Assembly (NCBI RefSeq): GCF_016901855.1 | Contig: NZ_JACJKY010000010.1 | Span: forward strand, 1-64,000 | Source: Merdimmobilis hominis | Lineage (GTDB): Bacteria; Bacillota; Clostridia; Oscillospirales; Ruminococcaceae | Direction: 5' to 3' | Length of the DNA: 64,000 nucleotides | Shown here: positions 9,480 to 17,697 of the stretch, piece after piece | How the letters are laid out: each line of letters starts with the position of its first letter | Numbering within the stretch: position 1 is the stretch's first letter | The notes under the pieces: generated by a model | The model's input: the letters and a program-made list of their open reading frames with translations, nothing else | Databases searched by the model: none | What the model was told of the DNA's origin: nothing | Program-made: the position numbers and the translations under genes

Positions 9480-10334
9480 TTATTTTTGCATTGCCAACAG
9501 CATTTCGCGGATTACTTTGCACGCGGCGGCTGTGGAAATCCCGCTTTGGTCATAATGGGGGCTTAACTCGTTGACGTCACACGCCACGATGTTTGCATTC
9601 GCGCAGACGAGCGTGACCGCTTCACGCAGTGCGTCAAACGACACGCCGCCCGGCTCCGGTGTACCGGTTCCCGGGAACACCGACGGATCGAGCACATCAA
9701 GATCAACCGTCAGATACACCGGCTTTCCTTTGAGCGCTTCGACACAAGCAGCAAGGCCTTCGAAATTAAATTTATTGGTCGATACATGGTCTTTTCCCCA
9801 TGCAAATTCCTCGCGGTCACCCGAACGGATGCCGAACTGGAAGATCCGGCCGTCGCCTAACATGTCATGACAGCGGCGGAGTACACATGCATGCGACAGC
9901 TTTTGCCCTAAATAATCGTCGCGGAGGTCGGCGTGCGCATCAAAATGAATGATGTGCAGATCCGGGTAGCGCTCTGCCGCTGCGCGCACTGCACCGAGCG
10001 TTACAAGATGCTCGCCGCCGATCATAAACGGCCGTTTGTCCGCTTCCAAAATCGCAGCAGCGCGCTCTTCGATCATCGAAAGTGCTTTCGCGCAGTCGCC
10101 AAACGGCAGTTCAATGTCGCCGCTGTCGAACACGCTGCTGTCGAGCAGATCGCGGTCCTGATACGGGCTATACGACTCGAGTCCATATGATTCACTGCGT
10201 GCCGCACGGCTGCCAAACCGTGTGCCCGGTCGATACGACGTGGTCGAGTCAAACGGCGCACCGAACAGCACGGTATCCGCTTCCTCAAACGGCACGTCAC
10301 AGCATAAAAAGGTTTCAACATTCGGGTTCCACAT
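9480..10334 (-). CDS. speB: Agmatinase
   Basis: Binuclear manganese ureohydrolase of 284 residues that converts agmatine to putrescine and urea. Metal-ligand motifs are GGEHLVTLG, HFDAHADLRDDY and TVDLDVLDPS. The ATG at 10334 is chosen because a GGAG site lies ten bases upstream; it lies within the end of speE (20-bp overlap). Arginase is the main alternative, but the speA/speE context and the length favour agmatinase. Confidence 0.93.
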   Translation of the reverse strand: MWNPNVETFLCCDVPFEEADTVLFGAPFDSTTSYRPGTRFGSRAARSESYGLESYSPYQDRDLLDSSVFDSGDIELPFGDCAKALSMIEERAAAILEADKRPFMIGGEHLVTLGAVRAAAERYPDLHIIHFDAHADLRDDYLGQKLSHACVLRRCHDMLGDGRIFQFGIRSGDREEFAWGKDHVSTNKFNFEGLAACVEALKGKPVYLTVDLDVLDPSVFPGTGTPEPGGVSFDALREAVTLVCANANIVACDVNELSPHYDQSGISTAAACKVIREMLLAMQK

Positions 10335-11175
10335 CAACAAGCATCTCCTCTACATAAGCGGGCAGGTAAAACGCACCTTTGTGGAGCGTTGTCGTATAAT
10401 AGCGGCAGGACAGTCTGCGCGCATTCCACTCTGCTTCCCGCAAGTCGCGGAGCGGATGGTATTTTTTCGACGCAAAGCCAAAAAGCCAGTGTCCGGACGG
10501 ATACGTCGGGATGTGCGCCTGATACAAGCGGCTTAGAGGGAACGACTGCACAATGCGCGCGTGCGTGCGCTGCATTGCCGCCACATCCTCGTCATAAAAC
10601 GGACTTTCATGCTGGTTGACCATGATGCCGTCCGCATGCAGTGCTTTATAGCAGCTGCCGTAAAATTCTTTTGTAAACAGTCCCTCGCCCGGGCCGAACG
10701 GGTCGGTCGAGTCGACGATGATGAGGTCATACGCATCCTCGCACCGGCGCACGAACTTGAGTCCGTCCTCATACCGAATCGACACGCGCGGGTCGTCGAG
10801 TCCGGTCGTTGTAAACGGCAGATACTCGCGGCAGACCTGCACGACCATCGGGTCGATTTCGACCATGTCGATATGCTCGATCGTGTCATAGCGCACAAGC
10901 TCACGCACAACGCCGCCGTCACCCGCGCCGATGACCAGCACGTTTTTGACGTTCGGATGCACCGCCAGCGGTACATGCACCATCATCTCGTGATAGATAA
11001 ACTCGTCCTTTTCGGTGAGCATCATATAGCCGTCGAGTGTCAAAAACCGGCCGAACTCCGGCGATTCAAACACGTCGATACGCTGAAATTCGCTTTCGCC
11101 GCTGTACAGCTGGCGGTTTACACGGATCGACAGCTTCACATTTTTTGTATGTGGTTCGGAAAACCAAAGCTCCAT
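10315..11175 (-). CDS. speE: Spermidine synthase
   Basis: Aminopropyltransferase of 286 residues that joins putrescine with decarboxylated SAM. An N-terminal beta domain is followed by a Rossmann methyltransferase-like fold with VLVIGAGDGGVVREL and the catalytic region IIVDSTDPFGPGEGLF. It lies directly downstream of speA and uses the product of speD, two genes upstream. The operon also has the CASDH/nspC route to the same product, which makes this enzyme apparently redundant. Confidence 0.95.
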   Translation of the reverse strand: MELWFSEPHTKNVKLSIRVNRQLYSGESEFQRIDVFESPEFGRFLTLDGYMMLTEKDEFIYHEMMVHVPLAVHPNVKNVLVIGAGDGGVVRELVRYDTIEHIDMVEIDPMVVQVCREYLPFTTTGLDDPRVSIRYEDGLKFVRRCEDAYDLIIVDSTDPFGPGEGLFTKEFYGSCYKALHADGIMVNQHESPFYDEDVAAMQRTHARIVQSFPLSRLYQAHIPTYPSGHWLFGFASKKYHPLRDLREAEWNARRLSCRYYTTTLHKGAFYLPAYVEEMLVDVEPEC

Positions 11176-11179
11176 TCGT

Positions 11180-12637
11180 CTACACTCCTTTAATCACATT
11201 GAGCCGCTCGGTGTTTGCATCCTCCGGGCCCGTGAGCGAACAGCCCTTTTCCTTTGCATAGGCAATATAGTCAAGAATCGGTTTTGTGATCTGCTCGCCC
11301 GGCGAAAGAATCGGAATGCCCGGCGGATAGCACATCACAAATTCACTGCAGATGCGTCCGTTTGTCTCTTCAATCGGAAGCGATTCGCTCTCGGAATAAA
11401 ACGCCTCATGCGGTGAAAGCGTTACGATCGGCGGAATGTATTCCTGCACCATGAGACCCTTTTTCTCGCCGTGATAGATGCGTTTGATCTCTGCAAGCGC
11501 ACTGCAAAGCCGCTCGATTTCACGCAGTCGGTCACCGATCGACAAATACGCGAGCACATTGCCAAGATCACCGAATTCAATCTGAATATCATATTCATCG
11601 CGCAACAAATCATACACCTCGATGCCGGCCAAGCCGATGTCGAGCGTATGAATCGACAGCTTTGTCACGTCAAAATCGAAAATGCTGTCGCCGTTTTTTA
11701 ATTCCTCGCCGAACGCATAGTATCCGCCGATGCTGTTGACTTCACGGCGGGTGTATTCTGCAAGCGCCGCCACCCGCTCAAACTCCTGTCTGCCGCGCAT
11801 AGCGAGGTTTCTTCTTGCAATATCAAGGCTCGCCATCAGCAGATACGAGCCGGATGTCGTCTGGGTTAAATTGATGATCTGACGCACATGGCCCTCGCTC
11901 ATCGCAGGTCCGATGAGCAAAAGCGAGCTCTGCGTCAGGCTTCCGCCTGATTTGTGCATCGAAACAGCCGCCATATCGGCGCCGGCATCCATTGCGGAAA
12001 TCGGCAGGCGGTCAGAAAAATAAAAGTGTGTGCCGTGCGCCTCATCGGCTAAACACAGCATGCCTGCATCATGCGCAAGCTTTACAATCGCGGGCAGGTT
12101 TGAACAGATGCCGTAATACGTCGGGTTATTCACAAGCACGGCTTTAGCATCCGGATTTTCGCGGATCGCCTCTGCCACGGCTTCCACCCGCATGCCGAGC
12201 GGAATGCCGAGCGTTTCATCACACTCGGGATTGACATACACCGGCACTGCACCGCATAAAACAAGCGCGCCCATGACACTTCGGTGAACGTTTCGCGGGA
12301 GAATGATCTTTTCGCCGCGCTTGACGACCGACAGAATCATGCTCTGAATCGCGGAGGTTGTCCCTCCGACCATCAAAAATGCGTGCGCCGCATGAAACGC
12401 CTCTGCCGCCAGTTCCTCCGCATCCCGGATGACCGAAATCGGATGACAGAGGTTATCGAGCGGCTTCATCGAGTTTACGTCCATCATGACGCACTTTTCC
12501 CCGAGCAGTTCTTTAAGCTCCGGGTTGCCGCGTCCGCGTTTATGTCCGGGCACGTCAAACGGCACGACCCGGTTTTTCTGAAAACGGACAAGCGCCTCAT
12601 AGATCGGGGCGTTTTCCTGGGTAAGTCCTTTTCTCAT
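11180..12637 (-). CDS. speA: Arginine (Orn/Lys/Arg-type) decarboxylase
   Basis: PLP-dependent fold-type I decarboxylase of 485 residues, similar in length to Bacillus SpeA and lacking the long N-terminal wing of inducible enterobacterial enzymes. The PLP lysine is in SMHKSGGSLTQSS and the preceding ADEAHGTHF is conserved. The adjacent agmatinase makes arginine the most likely substrate, giving agmatine. Lysine or ornithine cannot be excluded from the sequence. The gene starts 4 bp after the speD stop. Confidence 0.9.
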   Translation of the reverse strand: MRKGLTQENAPIYEALVRFQKNRVVPFDVPGHKRGRGNPELKELLGEKCVMMDVNSMKPLDNLCHPISVIRDAEELAAEAFHAAHAFLMVGGTTSAIQSMILSVVKRGEKIILPRNVHRSVMGALVLCGAVPVYVNPECDETLGIPLGMRVEAVAEAIRENPDAKAVLVNNPTYYGICSNLPAIVKLAHDAGMLCLADEAHGTHFYFSDRLPISAMDAGADMAAVSMHKSGGSLTQSSLLLIGPAMSEGHVRQIINLTQTTSGSYLLMASLDIARRNLAMRGRQEFERVAALAEYTRREVNSIGGYYAFGEELKNGDSIFDFDVTKLSIHTLDIGLAGIEVYDLLRDEYDIQIEFGDLGNVLAYLSIGDRLREIERLCSALAEIKRIYHGEKKGLMVQEYIPPIVTLSPHEAFYSESESLPIEETNGRICSEFVMCYPPGIPILSPGEQITKPILDYIAYAKEKGCSLTGPEDANTERLNVIKGV

Positions 12638-12640
12638 CGT

Positions 12641-13404
12641 TTAGTAAATGTTCCTTCCGCTGAATATTTCAATCATTTCCCGCCGCAGATTCTCCATGAT
12701 CGAAAGCCGCACTGCCGGCGACAGCTCATAGAGATCGGTTTTAAAGAGATAGTTTTGCAGATCCACTTCTTTAATCATCATTTTGGTGTGGAACAGGTTT
12801 GCGCTGTAGACGTTCAAATCCACCGTATCGTACCGGTGCAGAATCTCGTCCGAGATATAGTCCTGAATCGACGTCATTTTGTGATCCATAAACAGCTTTT
12901 TGCCGCTTAAATCGCGGGTAAATCCGCGCACACGGTAATCCATCGTGATGATGTCCGAATCAAAGGAGCTAATCAGATAATCGAGCGTCGAAAGCGGTGT
13001 GATCTCGCCGCAGGTTGCAACGTCGATATCAACGCGGAAAGTCGCCAGGAAGGTTTCCGGATGGTATTCGGGATAGGTGTGCACGGTGACATGGCTTTTG
13101 TCGAGATGTGCCACCTGTGTTTCGCCGGCAACCGGAACCATCGACTGTTCGGCAATCAGAATCGTCACCGATGCGCCCTGCGGGTCGTAGTCCTGCCGCG
13201 ATACGTTTAAAACCTTTGCGCCGATCATATTGGTGAGCGTCAGCAAAATATTCGTCAGTCGCTCGGAGTTGTACTGCTCGTCGATATAATCGATATAATC
13301 GCGCTGTTCCCGCGGCGTTTTTGCATAGCACACGTCGTAAATATTAAAACTCAGCGCCTTTGTCAGATTGTTAAAGCCGTAAAGCTTCATTTTATTCTGT
13401 TCCA
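12641..13404 (-). CDS. speD: S-adenosylmethionine decarboxylase proenzyme, E. coli-like class
   Basis: Self-cleaving pyruvoyl enzyme that makes the aminopropyl donor for SpeE. The cleavage/catalytic motif is [14 protein letters not shown]; the Ser becomes the pyruvoyl group. [19 protein letters not shown] and [15 protein letters not shown] are characteristic of the long (~265-residue) class found in E. coli rather than the short Bacillus class. A GTG at 13404 is chosen as start because GGGGAG lies seven bases upstream; the next ATG is five codons downstream. It is the first gene of the operon and follows a structured leader with a terminator. Confidence 0.93.
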
Positions 13405-13434
13405 CGTTTGTTCTCCCCAATTCGGCGTTTTTCC

Positions 13435-13542
13435 TCAATAAAAATAAAAACAGGCAATATGCATTTTCGCATATCGCCTGTGTGATTTCATTCGTTTTAC
13501 CTGTGAGGATGAGCGTACAGCACCAAAGCGAATCGAAATCAT
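13435..13542 (-). CDS. Possible 35-residue leader peptide overlapping the terminator
   Basis: An ATG at 13542 opens 35 codons that run through the entire terminator hairpin and its U-tract and stop at 13435, about 30 bp before speD. The product is basic and aromatic (…[17 protein letters not shown]). A six-codon ORF immediately upstream ends in TAATG, overlapping this ATG. No strong ribosome binding site precedes either ORF. An open frame of this size can occur by chance, so this is only a candidate; a ribosome here would disrupt the terminator. Confidence 0.25.
   Translation of the reverse strand: MISIRFGAVRSSSQVKRMKSHRRYAKMHIACFYFY
13441..13481 (-). terminator. Intrinsic terminator/attenuator before speD
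   Basis: On the minus strand ACAGGCGATATGC pairs with GCATATTGCCTGT (13 bp, one G-U) around a short A-rich loop, followed by TTTTTATTTTT. It lies only about 40 bp upstream of the speD start and about 330 nt after the predicted transcription start, so it would have to be read through for the operon to be expressed. Confidence 0.85.
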
Positions 13543-13812
13543 TAAAATCTCAGAGTTTTCATAGCAAATATCTCACGCTTACTACTCGTATTGACCGTTT
13601 CACAAGTTGATGTGCAAAAAGCACTTTGGTTATAAAGGAACCAACTTATAAAATTTGAGTTTCAAACTCAATCAATAAGGCGGAAAAGCCCGCCAATCGG
13701 CAGTTGACCCGGCTGTCCGTATGGCCTTGACCCGAAAGATTCGGGTGGTCAAAATTAGAATATTTGCATGGAGATTTTGATTCGGATTCTCTCATTTCCA
13801 CACGTTATTTTC

Positions 13813-13841
13813 AATGTAACATATTTCTGTTTGTTTGTCAA
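13813..13841 (-). promoter_or_regulatory. Sigma-A-type promoter of the polyamine leader
   Basis: A perfect -35 TTGACA at 13841-13836 is followed by a 17-bp spacer and a -10 TACATT at 13818-13813 on the minus strand. It starts 20 bp past the end of the preceding lipoprotein gene, giving a predicted transcript start near 13806. Confidence 0.8.
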
Positions 13842-13853
13842 ACAAAATTTTGA

Positions 13854-14234
13854 TTAACGCACGTATCGTTTTTGCAACTCAGAACTGCTCAGCTCCATCG
13901 AAACAAGAATGGTCGGCTCATATTCGGTGACAGTGCTCAGCAGATATCTGCCGAGCATGGAAAACGGATATGTTTCAATCGCGTTGTCAAATGCGGCTCT
14001 GCGCTCGTCATCGGTTGCATTCGGCATGGTCATTTCAATTTTTAGTTCTTTGCCCTCTGCATATGCGACGACATTCACATTTTCTCCCGCCGCCTTGCAG
14101 ATATCCTGAAGTTCTTCATTCATTTTCGGTGATTCCACAAACTCAGCCAAAGGCACTTTGTCATCAGAACAAGCGCACAATGTCATTGCACAAGCCATCA
14201 CCGCCGCCAATAAAACCGCCATTTTTCGTTTCAT
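13854..14234 (-). CDS. Small lipoprotein, array member 1
   Basis: Predicted lipoprotein of 126 residues with a signal ending in lipobox CAMTLCAC. No known domain is recognised. The mature part has the pattern shared by the array: a central segment like ENVNVVAYAEGKELKIEMTM followed by a helical stretch and a final beta-like strand. It is the last of seven tandem, same-strand small lipoprotein genes and the most diverged together with member 7. Function unknown; surface attachment is inferred from the lipobox. Confidence 0.75.
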   Translation of the reverse strand: MKRKMAVLLAAVMACAMTLCACSDDKVPLAEFVESPKMNEELQDICKAAGENVNVVAYAEGKELKIEMTMPNATDDERRAAFDNAIETYPFSMLGRYLLSTVTEYEPTILVSMELSSSELQKRYVR

Positions 14235-14257
14235 AACGCATCCTCTTTTCCATTCTG

Positions 14258-14662
14258 CTAGCTTTCGAGCGCAAACGACTTCGTCGCACTGCCGTTTTTA
14301 TCGGTGCACTGAATCTGTGCACACGGATAATCGACACCTTTTTGCCGAATATTTGAAAGCAGTGTCTGAATGTCTTTGCCGCAGACATCAAAAATGTCAT
14401 TGTATGCCTCTTCATCTGTCCGTGTCGTTTTGACAGAGAAGATCAAAATATTCTCGTCGACGGAAACGTTTACCGGTTCCGTGCTCTCCGCTTCTTTTTC
14501 GAGTGTTTCGCAAATTGTCTGCACAAGCGCCTCTTGTTCCACTGCTTTCTGCATCGTCTGTGTCCAGTCTGAAACCAGCTCTTTTCCTTGCTTTTGCTGA
14601 CAGCCGCACAGACAAATCACCGCGGTCAATAAAGCCGTCAGCGTCATCGGTATTTTCTTCAT
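14258..14662 (-). CDS. Small lipoprotein, array member 2
   Basis: Lipoprotein of 134 residues, lipobox VICLCGC. The phrase STEPVNVSVDENILIFSVK is nearly repeated in members 3 and 4, which shows that these genes arose by duplication. The C-terminus has the shared pattern VDYPCAQIQCTDKNGS. Two Cys residues near the centre and end of the mature protein are also present in relatives. I do not recognise a function. Confidence 0.78.
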   Translation of the reverse strand: MKKIPMTLTALLTAVICLCGCQQKQGKELVSDWTQTMQKAVEQEALVQTICETLEKEAESTEPVNVSVDENILIFSVKTTRTDEEAYNDIFDVCGKDIQTLLSNIRQKGVDYPCAQIQCTDKNGSATKSFALES

Positions 14663-14693
14663 AACGCACCCTCTTTTCTTTCACCGCAAAATG

Positions 14694-15293
14694 TTACGCA
14701 AAATCGTCGGGGAGTCTCCACATCTGTGAATTGGACCCGCCGTTTTGATCGGTACATACAATCTGCACACACGGATACAGCACACCGTTTTCGTACATTT
14801 CATAAAGCAGCCACGTCACATATTCGCCGCCGGCAAGCGTCACATCCCAGTGCGCGTCCGCCTCTTCGCGCGTCGTTTTCACCGAGAAAACTGCCACATT
14901 TTCCTCCACCGAAACATCTGCCGGCTCCGTACTCTGCGCCTCTTGTTCGAGTGCATCGCAAAGTTTTGGTGTGAACTCACTTTCGCCTACTGTGTCCTGT
15001 ATCTTTTTCTCCCAGTCGTCAAGCAGCGTCTCAAGATCGTATTTCCCCCACACATCTTCGCGTGTGAGCATGCTTTGCTCCTGCTCCTCTGCAGGCAGTT
15101 CCGGTTCAATTTCAAACACCGAATCTTCCTGCTGCTCATTCTTTTCGATCTTCGCCTCATGCGAGGAACCGTCAGCCGCCTTGGATGTCACATCGTCAAA
15201 CAGGACAATCTCCTCCGACGTACCGCAGGCAGCAAGCAGCACAGCACACATCCCTGCCGCAAGCAGCAAGCGCGCGATTCGAATTCCTTTCAT
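14694..15293 (-). CDS. Small lipoprotein, array member 3
   Basis: Lipoprotein of 199 residues from the ATG at 15293, which precedes a clear signal (MKGIRIARLLLAAGM) and lipobox VLLAAC. It is longer than its paralogs because of an acidic Glu/Gln-rich linker (KNEQQEDSVFEIEPELPAEE) between lipobox and conserved domain. The core phrase STEPADVSVEENVAVFSVK matches members 2 and 4, and YPCVQIVCTDQNGGS matches member 2. Confidence 0.78.
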   Translation of the reverse strand: MKGIRIARLLLAAGMCAVLLAACGTSEEIVLFDDVTSKAADGSSHEAKIEKNEQQEDSVFEIEPELPAEEQEQSMLTREDVWGKYDLETLLDDWEKKIQDTVGESEFTPKLCDALEQEAQSTEPADVSVEENVAVFSVKTTREEADAHWDVTLAGGEYVTWLLYEMYENGVLYPCVQIVCTDQNGGSNSQMWRLPDDFA

Positions 15294-15343
15294 GCGATTC
15301 ACCTCTTTGTTTCCGTGATAAACGCAGTCTGCACCGTACATGT

Positions 15344-15796
15344 TTATGATGCAGGCGTAAACATGTGCGCAGTCAGTCCCGTGGCTCGCTGCCATACAAT
15401 CTCGACGCTCGGATACCCGACACCGCGCTCCTGCATATGTACAATCAATATATCGATTCTCTTATTCGTTTTTTCTACCATCCGTTGGAGCAGTCCTTGA
15501 TCTTCGCTCTCGCTTTTGACGGTAAACCGAATCAAATTCTCATCCACCGAAATATCCACCGGCTCTGTGCTTTGTGATTCCTCAATCAGCATCTGGGAGA
15601 TTTCCTCAACCAGCGGATCGGTCTTTATGATCTCTTCGTTTGTTTCTTCCCATTGAGCAAGCTTCTGTGCATACTCGTCGGCAGAGGATTCCTGCGGATT
15701 CTGCCGCTTTTCCGTCTGCTCGCCAGGCGTTCCGCATCCCGCAAGTAAAGAAGTGCACAAAACTGCTGCCAGTAAAACGGTCATTTGCTTTTTCAT
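15344..15796 (-). CDS. Small lipoprotein, array member 4
   Basis: Lipoprotein of 150 residues starting at ATG 15796, lipobox SLLAGC. The conserved core is STEPVDISVDENLIRFTVK, and the C-terminus GVGYPSVEIVWQ aligns with GVGYPCATIEYS of member 5. It is part of the same minus-strand array with short intergenic gaps, so co-transcription is likely. No domain name is assigned. Confidence 0.78.
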   Translation of the reverse strand: MKKQMTVLLAAVLCTSLLAGCGTPGEQTEKRQNPQESSADEYAQKLAQWEETNEEIIKTDPLVEEISQMLIEESQSTEPVDISVDENLIRFTVKSESEDQGLLQRMVEKTNKRIDILIVHMQERGVGYPSVEIVWQRATGLTAHMFTPAS

Positions 15797-15832
15797 TGTG
15801 CATCCCTCGCTTTCTTTTCGTGACTGCACATC

Positions 15833-16318
15833 TCATTCCAAGTCAAACGAATGACTTCCAGTACTGCTTCCGTTTGAATATTCAATGGTCGCGCACGGAT
15901 AACCGACGCCTTTTTCTTTGAGAATTTGAAGCAGCTGTTCAATCTCCTCAGCACACACGGTCATCATATCGTTGCGCACCGCATCATTATCGTCACGCGA
16001 GCCCTTCACTTCAAAATAGACGATGTTGAGCTCCACACGATAGCCCACATCATTTACTCCGCCGGACGCTTCTTTGAGCTTTTTGAGAATATCCGTCATA
16101 ATCGGCTCATCTTTGATCGTCTCTTCAATAATTTGCTGCCAGCTATAAAGCATCTCCTGATGCTCATCCACCGATGATTCCGTCTGTTCTGCTGAATATT
16201 CAATCACCGGCTCACCGCGGAACAGATCAATTTCCTCCGATGTGCCGCATCCTGCAAGCAAGACTGCGCACATCCCTGCTGCAAGCAGCACGGTCCCAAA
16301 ACATCTTCTTTGCTCCAT
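15833..16318 (-). CDS. Small lipoprotein, array member 5
   Basis: Lipoprotein of 161 residues from ATG 16318; the signal LLAAGMCAVLLAGCGTSEEI is almost identical to that of member 3, including several mature residues, suggesting recent exchange between the two. The core (VGYRVELNIVYFEVKGSRDD) and C-terminal GVGYPCATIEYSNGSS follow the array pattern. Function unknown. Confidence 0.78.
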   Translation of the reverse strand: MEQRRCFGTVLLAAGMCAVLLAGCGTSEEIDLFRGEPVIEYSAEQTESSVDEHQEMLYSWQQIIEETIKDEPIMTDILKKLKEASGGVNDVGYRVELNIVYFEVKGSRDDNDAVRNDMMTVCAEEIEQLLQILKEKGVGYPCATIEYSNGSSTGSHSFDLE

Positions 16319-16350
16319 GTTCTGCACCTCCCGCTGTGACCTCAACGAAA

Positions 16351-16800
16351 TCAGCTATTCATATAGTACATTTTTGAACTTGAGCCCTCTGCATTATTGA
16401 TGCACAAATTGACAATCGGTTCGTCAATCCCAAACCGCTCCATTTCCTCAAGGATTTTTGTCAGAACCGGTCTGCATAGTGCATCAATCTCTTCAAGCTG
16501 CTGTTTCGGGGATTCATTTGAAAACATCATCCATATCTCAAGGATATTTTCATTTGCGCACACAACCAAATCTTCTTTTGTTTTCACATAGCGAGACAAT
16601 TCCTCAATGGCATCGTTCATAAACTGTGAACGAATGAATGCACGCATTTGCTCCGTTTTTTCTTCCGCACGCACCGTTTCTTCATCTTTTGGTGTATCTT
16701 TGATGGATGTTTGCGGCAATCCGGAAGCTTCAAACACGGAACATGCTGTGCACATCAGCAATGCTATCATCACAAGCAAACACATCAATCCCCTTTTCAT
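16351..16800 (-). CDS. Small lipoprotein, array member 6
   Basis: Lipoprotein of 149 residues. The ATG at 16800 has GGGAGG nine bases upstream; an in-frame GTG three codons earlier overlaps that site and is unlikely. The lipobox is LLMCTAC. The conserved core is diverged (KEDLVVCANENILEIWMMFS) but the C-terminal IDEPIVNLCINNAEGSSSK keeps the family layout. Confidence 0.75.
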   Translation of the reverse strand: MKRGLMCLLVMIALLMCTACSVFEASGLPQTSIKDTPKDEETVRAEEKTEQMRAFIRSQFMNDAIEELSRYVKTKEDLVVCANENILEIWMMFSNESPKQQLEEIDALCRPVLTKILEEMERFGIDEPIVNLCINNAEGSSSKMYYMNS

Positions 16801-16914
16801 CGTCAGCACACCTCCCTCTTGTAGATTTATACAGTTTCTCTATTGTCATCATATCTTATTTTCTTCCTTTTGTCAATCAAATCTTCACATTTTTTTGCGA
16901 TTGTGTGCAAAAAG

Positions 16915-16954
16915 AAAAAAGGGACAGCAGAATAAACTCTGCTGTCCCTTTTTT
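16915..16954 (-). terminator. Terminator after lipoprotein array member 7
   Basis: The inverted repeat GGGACAGCAGA / TCTGCTGTCCC with a 6-nt loop is flanked by A and T runs on both sides, so it could work in both directions. It lies 37 bp after the stop of the gene at 16992 and separates it from the other six array members. Confidence 0.85.
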
Positions 16955-16991
16955 AACGATTCTTTTTTGCATCACATTCGCATCTATTCAA

Positions 16992-17516
16992 TTATTCTTC
17001 GCTGGAGAACTGTGTATCCGAAAGGACGGTGCCGTCCGGATTCTGGAATACCACCTGTACCAGCACTTCATCGGCATTCACGACCAATTTGACCTGTTTT
17101 GCAACTGTCTGGAACGTAGATGCCTGTTTTTCCATCTGCTCATCAAGGATCGGACCGATTGCGGACGGGTCCACCGCGTCCGTATATGTATACGTATAGA
17201 TGAGCTTGTTGCCCTGTGCGGACACTTCAATATTCATGCCGTTCACAGAAGCGCGCAGTGATTCGATCATCTCCTGCATTTCTTCAGTTTCCAAATACGC
17301 TTCAACCGAATCATACAGTCCAAAAATGCTGTCGTCTTCGCCTTCTTCTGTGTCCTGCGCGTCCTCATCCTGATCGTCTTCGGCATCGTTCACAATTGAC
17401 GTCACAGAAGACTCGTCATTCTCTTTATCCATCAGTGCGGACGGATTGATCATACAACCCGAAAACAGCACGAGTACCAGCGCAAGCACGCTGACAAGTA
17501 TAAGTTTCTGTTTCAT
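16992..17516 (-). CDS. DUF4854-like lipoprotein, array member 7
   Basis: Lipoprotein of 174 residues, lipobox VLFSGC, start ATG 17516 after an AGGAGG-like site. An acidic Asp/Glu-rich linker follows. The C-terminal domain (YLETEEMQEMI… to NPDGTVLSDTQF) resembles the DUF4854 family of clostridial lipoproteins, of unknown function. It has its own terminator, so it is probably transcribed apart from members 1-6. It may represent the ancestral type of the array. Confidence 0.75.
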   Translation of the reverse strand: MKQKLILVSVLALVLVLFSGCMINPSALMDKENDESSVTSIVNDAEDDQDEDAQDTEEGEDDSIFGLYDSVEAYLETEEMQEMIESLRASVNGMNIEVSAQGNKLIYTYTYTDAVDPSAIGPILDEQMEKQASTFQTVAKQVKLVVNADEVLVQVVFQNPDGTVLSDTQFSSEE

Positions 17517-17697
17517 TTTTATTTCCTCCTCGTTTTGTGAAAACATCAAACAAGGTTTTCACATAAGTATGTGATGCAGAAAAGAATATGGATTTTATAT
17601 TGAAATTCATCACAAACATGCGCGACCGCACAATGCTCCTCCAAACAGCCGCGCATCATTTGTGATAAAAAACAATCATTTGGCCGTCACTTTCACA

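Larger units (their letters stand above)
13405..13806 (-). ncRNA. Structured 5' leader of the polyamine operon (riboswitch-like)
   Basis: About 400 nt lie between a consensus promoter and speD. In order on the minus strand: a hairpin ACCCGAA-N3-TTCGGGT (13746-13730) that competes with other pairings (TTGACC/GGTCAA); GGCGG-N6-CCGCC (13694-13679); a 17-nt palindrome (13671-13655); a three-way junction at 13653-13598 whose closing stem is 11 bp (TTTTATAAGTT with AACTTGTGAAA, including two G-U pairs) around two short hairpins; and an intrinsic terminator at 13481-13441. This is the usual layout of a terminator-controlled leader. I do not recognise the fold as purine, SAM, T-box, guanidine or another known class. 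Confidence 0.6.

Noticed and set aside
13598-13653. Purine riboswitch, suggested by the three-way junction
   Set aside because: The two inner hairpins have only four base pairs each, and the conserved purine-junction bases and kissing loops are absent; the downstream genes are polyamine genes.
13405-13806. SAM-I riboswitch or T-box upstream of speD
   Set aside because: Neither the SAM-I core nor the T-box sequence (GGGUGG…CCGCG type) with specifier loop can be found.
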